Source: Streptomyces sp. NP-1717 (lineage in GTDB: Bacteria; Actinomycetota; Actinomycetes; Streptomycetales; Streptomycetaceae). Taken from it: DNA of 64,000 nt. Where the stretch lies: assembly GCF_022695985.1 (NCBI RefSeq), contig NZ_JAAPBF010000015.1, positions 1 through 64,000 on the forward strand, written 5' to 3'. Made by a program: the position numbers and the translations under genes. Below are positions 1-6,326 of the stretch, one piece after another (the stretch's first letter is position 1; each line of letters begins with the position of its first letter). The notes below the pieces were generated by a model. The model saw only the letters and a program-made list of their open reading frames with translations. It did not search any database and was not told the DNA's origin.

Positions 1-2
1 CC

Positions 3-338
3 ACACCGTCGCCCCCGCCCCCCGTCCAGGCCCGGGCCCACGAGCCGTCCGCCGACGCCGCGCCGCCCGTGACCGACCCGTACCAGCAGCCGTCGCCGTA
101 CCAGCAGGAGTACCAGCGGCAGGAGACCTACCGGCGAGCTGAGACAAACCAGCGGTCCGACACGTACCTACAGTCGGCCCCCTACGCACAGACCGACGCC
201 GCCCCAGGGCCCGGCCCCTACCAACAAGCCGATCCGTACCGGCGGTCGGACGACACGTTCCAGCAGCCTCCCGCCGACGGCGGGGGAACCCCGAGTGCCG
301 GTGAACCCTGGTACCCACCCGCAGGAGACCGACAGTGA
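3..338 (+). CDS. C-terminal part of an unidentified protein with a Tyr/Gln/Pro-rich tail (partial)
   Basis: The reading frame is open from the first base of the window to a TGA at 336-338, so the start lies upstream and only about 111 residues are visible. They are low complexity, rich in Pro, Gln, Tyr and Arg, with repeated YQQ and PYxQ units such as PYQQPSPYQQ, and no membrane segment or catalytic motif. Tails like this are common at the ends of Streptomyces membrane proteins. The stop overlaps the GTG start of the next gene by 4 nt (GTGA), so the two are almost certainly co-translated. A membrane electron-transfer partner (for example a ferric-reductase/cytochrome b-like protein) would suit the NuoF-like neighbour, but that is inference from context only. 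Function not recognised. Confidence 0.6.
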   Translation, partial: TPSPPPPVQARAHEPSADAAPPVTDPYQQPSPYQQEYQRQETYRRAETNQRSDTYLQSAPYAQTDAAPGPGPYQQADPYRRSDDTFQQPPADGGGTPSAGEPWYPPAGDRQ

Positions 339-1930
339 ACGCCCCTCTCCCCGATGTCCCCGAAGTCCGTGTCGTCGGCCTTCCCCAGCTGACACAGGGA
401 TTCGACCTCGTCGAGCGGCTCGACCTCTCCATGCACCTGAAGGTGCACGGCCCGCTGGAGCCGCTGACCGGAGAACTGCTCGCACAGCTCGCCGAGAACA
501 TCACCCTGCGCGGACGCGGGGGCGCCGGCTTCCCCTTCGGCAAGAAGCTCCGCGCCGTCGCCAAGTCGTCGATCCGGCGCGGGGTGCGGCCCGTCGTCGT
601 GATCAACGGCAGTGAGGGCGAACCCGCCTGCCGCAAGGACACGGTGCTGCTCAACCGCGCGCCCCATCTCATCCTCGACGGCGCCCTGCTGGCGGCCGAG
701 GCGCTGGGCGCGCGCACCCTGGTCGTCGCCGTCACCCGCAACTCCACCGAGATATCGATGCGGGCGGCGCTCGCCGAACGCGGCCTGTCCGACCGGCGCG
801 GGCAGCAACTGCGGGCGCGGGTGATCCGTACGCCCGAACGCATGGTCTCCGGCGAGGCCTCGTCCGTCATCCGCGCGGCGAACGGCGGGCCGTCCCTGCC
901 GCCCGGCCGCCGCGTGCGCGCCGCCGAGTCGGGCGTCGGGGGCGCCCCGACCCTGCTGTCCAACGCCGAGACGTACGCGCAACTGGCCATCGGCGCCCGG
1001 ATCGGCGCGCGCCGCTACGGGCACACGGGGCTCGACGCGGAGCCCGGCACCGTCATGCTCACCATCTCGGGCGCCGTCGCCCGCCCCATGGTCGTGGAGG
1101 TGCCCACGGGGGTGCCGCTGCGGTACGTGCTCCAGCTCGCCGGGGCGCCGCCGCTCCCCCAGGGCGTGCTGACCGGTGGCTACCACGGCAACTGGATCGA
1201 CTCCGTGGCCGCGCACGACGCGGTCGTCTCGCGCGAGTCCCTCGCGGCGGTGGGCGGCTCGCTCGGCGCGGGCGCGATCCTGCCGATCGGCCCGGAGACC
1301 TGCCCGCTGGGTGAGGCGCTGCGCGTGGCCAACTGGCTCGCCGCCGAGACGTCCGGTCAGTGCGGGCCCTGCCGGCTCGGTCTGCCGGCCGCCGCGGGCG
1401 GTCTGAGCGACGTACTGAACGGGGGCGGCCCCGCGGCCCTGGAGGCCCTGCGCGAGGTCACCCAGGCGGTCCGGGGGCGGGGAGCGTGCAAGCACCCCGA
1501 CGGGTCCGCGCGGTTCTTCATGTCCACGCTCTCCGCCTTCACCGACGACCTCGCCGCGCATGTGCTGGACGGCGGCTGCGGTCGCGACACCACGGGTGTG
1601 CTGCCGCTGCCGGGCCCCGGCTACCAGACGGCGGAGGAGTCGATCCCGAGCGGCGAGAAGCTGGCCGTGGACTGGACGCTCTGCCAGGGCCACGGGCTCT
1701 GCGCGGACATCGTGCCCGAGCTGATCAGGCTCGGCCCCGACGGCTACCCCGCGCTCGCCGACGCCTCCGTACCGATGCATCTGCGGGGCCGTGCCCAGCG
1801 TGCCGTACGGCGCTGCCCGGCGCTGGCGCTCCGTATCGAGCAGCCGGCGCCGCAGCGCCCCGCACGGCAGGGAGGTCCGGCGGCCCTGCCGCCGGGCGGT
1901 GGCAGGAAGGCCCTCGGCATGGGGCGCTGA
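335..1930 (+). CDS. NuoF-like NADH dehydrogenase-type flavo/iron-sulfur protein with fused C-terminal ferredoxin domain
   Basis: 531 residues from a GTG that overlaps the previous stop. Residues ~55-260 carry the NuoF-type NADH/FMN fold, with the glycine-rich RGRGGAGFPFGKK at ~60-72. An SLBB-like segment follows (~235-300) and then the iron-sulfur region near 338-390 (SGQCGPCRLG, later GACKHPDG). Residues ~447-510 form a small ferredoxin (C-x5-C and a later RRCP), which NuoF of complex I lacks. No nuoE or nuoG neighbours are present, so this is not complex I itself. The likely role is oxidising NAD(P)H and passing electrons to the fused ferredoxin and a membrane partner encoded upstream; the partner is inferred. 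Odd: the first Cys of the usual ESCGxCxPCR motif is Ser here (ETSGQCGPCR). Confidence 0.8.
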   Translation: MNAPLPDVPEVRVVGLPQLTQGFDLVERLDLSMHLKVHGPLEPLTGELLAQLAENITLRGRGGAGFPFGKKLRAVAKSSIRRGVRPVVVINGSEGEPACRKDTVLLNRAPHLILDGALLAAEALGARTLVVAVTRNSTEISMRAALAERGLSDRRGQQLRARVIRTPERMVSGEASSVIRAANGGPSLPPGRRVRAAESGVGGAPTLLSNAETYAQLAIGARIGARRYGHTGLDAEPGTVMLTISGAVARPMVVEVPTGVPLRYVLQLAGAPPLPQGVLTGGYHGNWIDSVAAHDAVVSRESLAAVGGSLGAGAILPIGPETCPLGEALRVANWLAAETSGQCGPCRLGLPAAAGGLSDVLNGGGPAALEALREVTQAVRGRGACKHPDGSARFFMSTLSAFTDDLAAHVLDGGCGRDTTGVLPLPGPGYQTAEESIPSGEKLAVDWTLCQGHGLCADIVPELIRLGPDGYPALADASVPMHLRGRAQRAVRRCPALALRIEQPAPQRPARQGGPAALPPGGGRKALGMGR

Positions 1931-1976
1931 CGCCTCCTCCGCGGGAAGGCCGGTCCGCGCCTCCCGGACACAGGTG

Positions 1977-2876
1977 TCAGCGCGGCCGGTAGACCGAGAC
2001 GAGGAAGGAGACGGTCACCGGGAGCGGTGTGCCGAGCGACGCGACGCTCCGGTGCACTTCCTCTGCACCGAGGTGGTGGGCGCTCGGTCCCATCAGGATC
2101 AGATGGCGTACGTCGTCGTCGGTCATGGTGACCTCGCGCTCCACGACGTCCGTGCGCTCCTGCCGGAAGTGGCCGGACAGCGTGCGGTGCAGCCGGTCCT
2201 CCTTCGCGGCGTCGACGGACAACATGCCGAGGCTCGCGGGCAGTTCCGCGAGGTGGCGCGCGGTCGGGGTGACGACGACGAGGGCACCGTCCGGCCGCAG
2301 GACGCGCCGGAACTCCGGGCCGTTGCGGGGTGCGAAGACGTTGGTCACGACATCGGCGGCGCCGCTCACGACGGGCAGCGGCTTCCAGATGTCGCCGGTC
2401 GCCGCACCGGCCCGCGGATGGGCGCCGGCGGCCCGGCGCAGCGCGAACTTGGACGCGTCGAGGCCGAGTCCCACGGCGTCGGGCAGGGCGTCGAGGACGG
2501 CCGCCAGGTAGTAGCCGGTGCCCGCCCCGGCGTCCACGACGGTGCCGTCCGGCGGGCACAGCTCCGCGACGGTGTCGGCCAGCGCGCGGGCGAGCGGCTC
2601 GTAGTGGCCGGCGTCGAGGAACAGCGTCCGGGCGCTCACCATGGCCGCGTTGTCGGCGTTGGCCGTGTTCGTGTTGCCGGTCAGCAGGCTGAGGTAGCCC
2701 TGGCGGGCGACGTCGAAGGAGTGGCCCGCAGCGCAGCCGAGGGACTTGACGCCCCGGAGGGTCCCGACGGGTGCCGGGACGCCGTACGGGGTTGCGAGCG
2801 GTCCTTCGCACAGCGGGCACCTCAGCACATCGAGCAGCCGGTGCCAGAGGCCGGGCGCGGCGGGCGAGTTGGACAC
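1977..2876 (-). CDS. RlmA-type 23S rRNA (guanine-N1)-methyltransferase
   Basis: 299 residues from a GTG with GGAGGA 5 nt upstream; the frame is open further upstream into the tRNA, but that part is not credible as protein. The N-terminus has the RlmA zinc site (CPLCEGPL, then CAAGHSFDVARQGYLSLL). A class I SAM-binding domain follows, with VVDAGAGTGYYL at ~105. The end is a beta-rich segment typical of the family. RlmA enzymes methylate N1 of G745 or G748 in helix 35 of 23S rRNA; the G748 enzyme TlrB confers tylosin resistance in S. fradiae. Which guanine is modified here cannot be read from sequence. The gene lies immediately downstream of a tRNA-Ala with its own terminator, so it is probably transcribed separately. 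Confidence 0.8.
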   Translation of the reverse strand: MSNSPAAPGLWHRLLDVLRCPLCEGPLATPYGVPAPVGTLRGVKSLGCAAGHSFDVARQGYLSLLTGNTNTANADNAAMVSARTLFLDAGHYEPLARALADTVAELCPPDGTVVDAGAGTGYYLAAVLDALPDAVGLGLDASKFALRRAAGAHPRAGAATGDIWKPLPVVSGAADVVTNVFAPRNGPEFRRVLRPDGALVVVTPTARHLAELPASLGMLSVDAAKEDRLHRTLSGHFRQERTDVVEREVTMTDDDVRHLILMGPSAHHLGAEEVHRSVASLGTPLPVTVSFLVSVYRPR

Positions 2877-2911
2877 GGCGTTCCTCCGCGACGGGCTGTC
2901 AACGAGAAGAA

Positions 2912-2938
2912 CCCGCCCGGACGTGGCGTCCGGACGGG
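2912..2938 (-). terminator. Terminator of the first tRNA-Ala gene
   Basis: On the minus strand a 12-bp stem (one G-T wobble) with a CCA loop is followed by TTCTTCTCGTT, 12 nt after the tRNA 3' end. It sits just upstream of the methyltransferase start and separates the two transcripts. Confidence 0.75.
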
Positions 2939-2950
2939 AACTTCGAGATG

Positions 2951-3023
2951 TGGAGCTAAGGAGAATTGAACTCCTGACCTCCTGCATGCCATGCAGGCGC
3001 TCTACCAACTGAGCTATAGCCCC
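2951..3023 (-). tRNA. tRNA-Ala(GGC), copy 1
   Basis: A 73-nt cloverleaf on the minus strand. The acceptor stem is GGGGCTA/TAGCTCC with discriminator A, the D arm GCTC..GAGC, the anticodon stem CCTGC/GCAGG with loop ATGGCAT (anticodon GGC, reads GCC), and the T arm AGGAG/CTCCT. The 3' CCA is not encoded. It is identical over all 73 nt to the copy at 4957-5029. A possible promoter -10 (TAATGT on the minus strand, 3068-3073) lies about 45 nt upstream. Confidence 0.97.
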
Positions 3024-3142
3024 TTGCGATGTGCCGCACTCCGGGCATCCCCTCGGCGGCGGTGCCAACATTACACGGTCCCTCGGGCCCTCCGCCAAAT
3101 CGTTTCCGGTATGCACCGATAGGACTGCTACTGTCACCCTTC

Positions 3143-4372
3143 GTGACCGTATCCACTCCCGTGCTCACGCGAGTGACCGCCGTCCGGCGGTCCGTCCTCG
3201 CAGGCGCCGGTGTCTGTCTCTTGTCCTTCGCGGGGTTCTGGATCGCGCAGCGTCTCGCCGCGGTCTCGATGATCGACCTGATGGTCTACCGGGCCGAGGG
3301 CCGTACGGTGCTCGACGGGCTCGACCTCTACGCGATGCGCGCGACCCGGGCGGGTCTCCCCACGACGTATCCGCCGTTCGCCGCGCTGCTGTTCACGCCG
3401 CTGACGCTGCTGCCGGTCCCGGAGATGCGCACGCTCGCGACGGTGGGCAATCTCCTGCTCCTCGTGGCGTTCGTCCACCTCTCACTGAGGCTGACGTTCC
3501 GGGACGCGGTCCGGCCCGGCGCCGCCCTGTGGGTGGCCGCGGTCGCCGTCTGGTGCGAGCCGGTGTGGACGACCCTGCGCTACGGGCAGATCAACCTGCT
3601 GATCGGCGTGGCCGTCCTGTGGGACCTCACCCGGCGCGGCGGCCACCGCTGGGCGGGCGTCGGCATCGGTCTCGCGGCGGCGATCAAACTGACGCCGGCG
3701 CTGTTCGCCGTCATGCTGCTGATCACCGGTCTGCTGCGGTTCCGCGAGGCCGGCTGGAACCCCTGGCTGCGGCAGGCGGCCGTGGCGGTGGGCGCGTTCC
3801 TCGCCGCGACAGCCGCTTCGGCGGTCGTCCTGCCGTCCGACTCCCTCCGCTTCTGGACCGAGATCGTCTTCCGGGCGGACCGGGTGGGGCGGGTGGAGGG
3901 CGCCGCGAACCAGTCGCTGCGCGGTGTGTTCGCGCGGGTTCTGCACACCGTCGATCCCTCGCACTGGTGGCTCCCCGTGGCCACGGTGGTCGCCGTGGCG
4001 GGGCTGGCCGTCGCGGTGACCGCGGCCCGTCGCGGGCGGACGGCGGAGGCCACCGTCGCCTGCGCGGCGACGGCACTGCTGATCAGCCCCATCTCCTGGT
4101 CGCACCACTGGGTGTGGTGCGTGCCGATGGTGCTGCTCCTGATGGCGCACGGCAGGACGGAGTGGGCGGTGGCGGTGGGGGTGGGCTTCTGGTCGTACGC
4201 GCTGTGGCGGGTACCGCACGGTGCGGTCGAACGGCTCGAACTGGCCCAGAACCGCTCGCAGATGGTGCTCACGGCGATCTATCCGACGATGGCGCTGGGG
4301 ATGCTGGTGTATCTGGCGGTCGCCGACCGCAAGGAGCGGGCGCCCGCGGATTACGCGGTGGCGAAGGAGTAG
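3143..4372 (+). CDS. Glycosyltransferase family 87 (DUF2029) multi-pass membrane protein
   Basis: About 409 residues from GTG 3143; in-frame GTGs at 3161 and 3173 are alternatives and none has a convincing Shine-Dalgarno. The protein is almost entirely hydrophobic, with around ten membrane segments. An early extracytoplasmic Asp follows the first helix (SMIDLMVYRAEG). The TTYPPFAALLF and AAIKLTPALF segments are typical of GT87 enzymes, which transfer mannose or other sugars from polyprenyl-phosphate donors on the outer face of the membrane (the family includes mycobacterial PimE). Donor and acceptor here are unknown. The 3' end overlaps the convergent zinc-ribbon gene by 22 nt, so the two transcripts are antisense at their ends. 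Confidence 0.8.
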   Translation: MTVSTPVLTRVTAVRRSVLAGAGVCLLSFAGFWIAQRLAAVSMIDLMVYRAEGRTVLDGLDLYAMRATRAGLPTTYPPFAALLFTPLTLLPVPEMRTLATVGNLLLLVAFVHLSLRLTFRDAVRPGAALWVAAVAVWCEPVWTTLRYGQINLLIGVAVLWDLTRRGGHRWAGVGIGLAAAIKLTPALFAVMLLITGLLRFREAGWNPWLRQAAVAVGAFLAATAASAVVLPSDSLRFWTEIVFRADRVGRVEGAANQSLRGVFARVLHTVDPSHWWLPVATVVAVAGLAVAVTAARRGRTAEATVACAATALLISPISWSHHWVWCVPMVLLLMAHGRTEWAVAVGVGFWSYALWRVPHGAVERLELAQNRSQMVLTAIYPTMALGMLVYLAVADRKERAPADYAVAKE

Positions 4373-4584
4373 AAGCGCTTGAGCGTGCAGTGCTCGTCCA
4401 GGAGGCGGCCGTAGATGGGCTCGCCCTCCAGCTCCCGGTAGGTCTCGATGGGGTCGCCTTTTATGATGAGCGCGCGGGCGCACTCCTCGCACCAGTACTG
4501 GAACGAGGCGTTGAGCGGGTCCATGTCCCGGACGATGGGCGTACCGCTGCCGCACCAGTCGCATTTTCTCCTGTGCGCACCCAT
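4351..4584 (-). CDS. Small zinc-ribbon protein, conserved in streptomycetes, unknown function
   Basis: 77 residues from ATG 4584 (GGAG 8 nt upstream, inside the previous gene); the adjacent in-frame GTG at 4587 is an alternative. Two CxxC knuckles, CDWCG near residue 8 and WCEEC near 31, should bind one zinc ion. The C-terminal half is acidic and aromatic, with no enzymatic motif. It starts directly after the stop of the 54-residue zinc-ribbon gene at 4588-4752, so the pair is a translationally coupled operon. The 3' end overlaps the convergent GT87 gene. Rare AT-rich codons occur (ATA AAA in LIIKG). Function not recognised. Confidence 0.75.
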   Translation of the reverse strand: MGAHRRKCDWCGSGTPIVRDMDPLNASFQYWCEECARALIIKGDPIETYRELEGEPIYGRLLDEHCTLKRFYSFATA

Positions 4585-4587
4585 CAC

Positions 4588-4752
4588 TCAGCTCCAGCTG
4601 TGGCCGCAGGCCGTGCACACGTAGGAAACTCCGCCGTTGTCGCCGAGTACTTGGGCCACATGGAACGAACCGCACGACGGACAGCTCAGGCCGGTGGCCG
4701 ACTCCGTCGCCGCGAGCAGATCACCGACCTCGTCGATGCTGCTGGCGGGCAT
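4588..4752 (-). CDS. 54-residue zinc-ribbon protein
   Basis: A small gene of 54 residues. ATG 4752 is preceded by GGAGGAGAG with good spacing, and the TGA at 4588-4590 is directly followed by the GTG/ATG of the next zinc-ribbon gene. The sequence has an acidic, helical N-terminus (SSIDEVGDLLAAT) and then two CxxC pairs, CPSC at 24-27 and CTAC at 46-49, ending GHSWS. This is the layout of a rubredoxin-like or TFIIS-like zinc ribbon. With its neighbour it forms a two-gene unit of tiny zinc proteins between two identical tRNA genes. Function unknown; nucleic-acid or protein binding is the usual role of such folds. Confidence 0.7.
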   Translation of the reverse strand: MPASSIDEVGDLLAATESATGLSCPSCGSFHVAQVLGDNGGVSYVCTACGHSWS

Positions 4753-4910
4753 CGCGCTCTCTCCTCCCCGTCCGGGCCGTCGTCCCCCTCCGGCGGTCCG
4801 ATTCTGTCATGGCATCGCGAGGAGGGCAGCACGATCAGGCGGGCCGTTACCTTCCGGGGGAGGAGCGGGCGGCGGACGGCCGCGCCGCGGGAGCCGCGCC
4901 CGTAACGAGA

Positions 4911-4939
4911 AATCCCGCCCTCTTGAGGAGGACGGGATT
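4911..4939 (-). terminator. Terminator of the second tRNA-Ala gene
   Basis: Minus-strand hairpin with a 12-bp stem (AATCCCG..CGGGATT outer part, one wobble) and a 5-nt loop, followed by TTCTCGTT, about 17 nt past the tRNA 3' end. Confidence 0.8.
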
Positions 4940-4956
4940 CGCGGTGTGGGGATGTG

Positions 4957-5029
4957 TGGAGCTAAGGAGAATTGAACTCCTGACCTCCTGCATGCCATGC
5001 AGGCGCTCTACCAACTGAGCTATAGCCCC
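4957..5029 (-). tRNA. tRNA-Ala(GGC), copy 2
   Basis: A 73-nt cloverleaf identical to the gene at 2951-3023, with anticodon GGC in loop ATGGCAT and no encoded CCA. It has its own promoter-like sequence upstream and its own terminator downstream, so the two copies are independent units. Confidence 0.97.
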
Positions 5030-5065
5030 TCATGTTCTTCGCGCTCCGCGCTGTGAACAGGATGA

Positions 5066-5095
5066 ACTTTAGCCTGCGATCTGCCGGAAAGTGAA
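5066..5095 (-). promoter_or_regulatory. Possible promoter of the second tRNA-Ala gene
   Basis: On the minus strand TTCACT (5095-5090) and TAAAGT (5071-5066) are separated by 18 bp. This resembles a housekeeping-sigma -35/-10 pair and lies about 37 nt upstream of the mature tRNA. A match by eye only. Confidence 0.35.
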
Positions 5096-5169
5096 ATCCC
5101 CTCCGCCGAGGTCCGACGGCTCCCGGCCGCCGTCGCCCCGCCGCCGTTCGACGGCCGCCCGGACCTCGC

Positions 5170-5823
5170 TCAGTCGTCGTCGCCGAGCACCGGCTCGGGG
5201 AGCGTCCCCGCGTTGTGCTCCTGAAGACGCCAGCCCCGCGCGCCCTCGCCCAGGACGGACCAGCAGCAGTTGGAGAGCCCGCCGAGACCTTCCCAGTGGT
5301 GCGCTTCGAGACCGAGCAGCCGGCCGATCGTCGTGCGGATCGTGCCGCCGTGGCTGACCACGACGAGCGTGCCTCCGTCGGGAAGCTTGTCCGCGTGGCG
5401 GAGCACGACGGGCGCGGCCCGGTCGGCCACCTCGGTCTCCAGCTCGCCGCCTCCGCGCCGTACGGGCTCACCGCGCTTCCACGCCTGATACTGCTCGCCG
5501 AACCGCTCCACGATCTCTTCGTGGGTCAGACCCTGCCAGGCGCCCGCGTAGGTCTCGCGGAGCGCGGAGTCGTAGCTGACGGTGAGCCCGGTCAGCGAGG
5601 CCAGCTCGCCGGCCGTGGCCACGACCCGCTGAAGGTCCGAGGCGACGATCGCGTCCGGCCGCAGTGAGGCGAGCAGCCGGGCGGAGCGACGGGCCTGCGC
5701 GACGCCGTCCGCCGTCAGCTCGATGTCCGTGGTGCCCTGGAAGCGGCGCTCCAGGTTCCAGGACGTCTGGCCGTGCCTCCACAGGATGACGCGGCGGCCT
5801 CTGCCGCCCTTGCTGCCGTTCAG
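5170..5823 (-). CDS. Histidine phosphatase family protein (probable glucosyl-3-phosphoglycerate phosphatase), CTG start
   Basis: 217 residues. The RHG signature (ILWRHGQTSWN) lies at ~14-24, the second catalytic His in VVVSHGGTIRTTI, and the family's central Glu in LRETYAGAWQGLTHEEI. No ATG, GTG or TTG occurs in frame before the RHG motif. The start is most likely CTG 5823, which overlaps the rsfS stop as CTGA and has GGTGAG 5 nt upstream. The order nadD - (LCP) - rsfS - phosphatase matches mycobacteria, where the phosphatase (Rv2419c, GpgP) removes phosphate from glucosyl-3-phosphoglycerate in methylglucose polysaccharide synthesis. The substrate is inferred from synteny; a general phosphoglycerate-mutase-like phosphatase is the alternative. 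Confidence 0.85.
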   Translation of the reverse strand: MNGSKGGRGRRVILWRHGQTSWNLERRFQGTTDIELTADGVAQARRSARLLASLRPDAIVASDLQRVVATAGELASLTGLTVSYDSALRETYAGAWQGLTHEEIVERFGEQYQAWKRGEPVRRGGGELETEVADRAAPVVLRHADKLPDGGTLVVVSHGGTIRTTIGRLLGLEAHHWEGLGGLSNCCWSVLGEGARGWRLQEHNAGTLPEPVLGDDD

Positions 5824-6251
5824 CTCAGCTCACCGTCCATGGAACCGTTCACCTCGGCGTGCTCCGCGCCCTTGCCACGGGTCTTGACGGCGTCCTCCGG
5901 CAGCGGCAGCTCCGGGCAGTCCTTCCAGAGGCGTTCGAGCGCGTAGAAGACCCGCTCCTCGCTGTGCTGGACGTGGACCACGATGTCGACGTAGTCCAGC
6001 AGGATCCAGCGGGCGTCACGGTCGCCCTCGCGGCGCACCGGCTTGGCGCCGAGTTCCTTGTTGAGACGCTCCTCGATCTCGTCCACGATCGACTTGACCT
6101 GACGGTCGTTGGGAGCGGAGGCGAGCAGGAACGCGTCGGTGATCGACAGCACGTCACTGACGTCGTACGCGATGATGTCGTGCGCGAGCCGGTCTGCTGC
6201 CGCCTGCGCGGCGGTATTGATGAGCTCGATGGCGCGGTCCGTGGCGGTCAC
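5820..6251 (-). CDS. rsfS: Ribosome silencing factor RsfS
   Basis: 143 residues from GTG 6251 (VTATDRAIELI), where homologues usually begin; the frame is open to 6308 but that stretch is not RsfS-like. The single RsfS/DUF143 domain covers ~1-115 (AHDIIAYDVSDVLSITDAFLLAS; RREGDRDARWILLDYVDIVVHV). It ends in a charged tail that overlaps the next gene. RsfS binds L14 on the 50S subunit and blocks subunit joining when cells are starved. It lies 75 nt after the LCP-like gene in the nadD operon, an order widely conserved in actinobacteria. Confidence 0.93.
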   Translation of the reverse strand: MTATDRAIELINTAAQAAADRLAHDIIAYDVSDVLSITDAFLLASAPNDRQVKSIVDEIEERLNKELGAKPVRREGDRDARWILLDYVDIVVHVQHSEERVFYALERLWKDCPELPLPEDAVKTRGKGAEHAEVNGSMDGELS

Positions 6252-6326
6252 AGGCGATGCTTTCGTCGGCGGTCTGGAGACCCCCAGGGTCTCACGGACC
6301 GCCGACAAGCAGGCGCAGCCTTTTGA

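Noticed and set aside
335..1930. NuoF of respiratory complex I
   Set aside because: No nuoE, nuoG or other nuo genes nearby, a ferredoxin fused to the C-terminus and a changed cluster motif.
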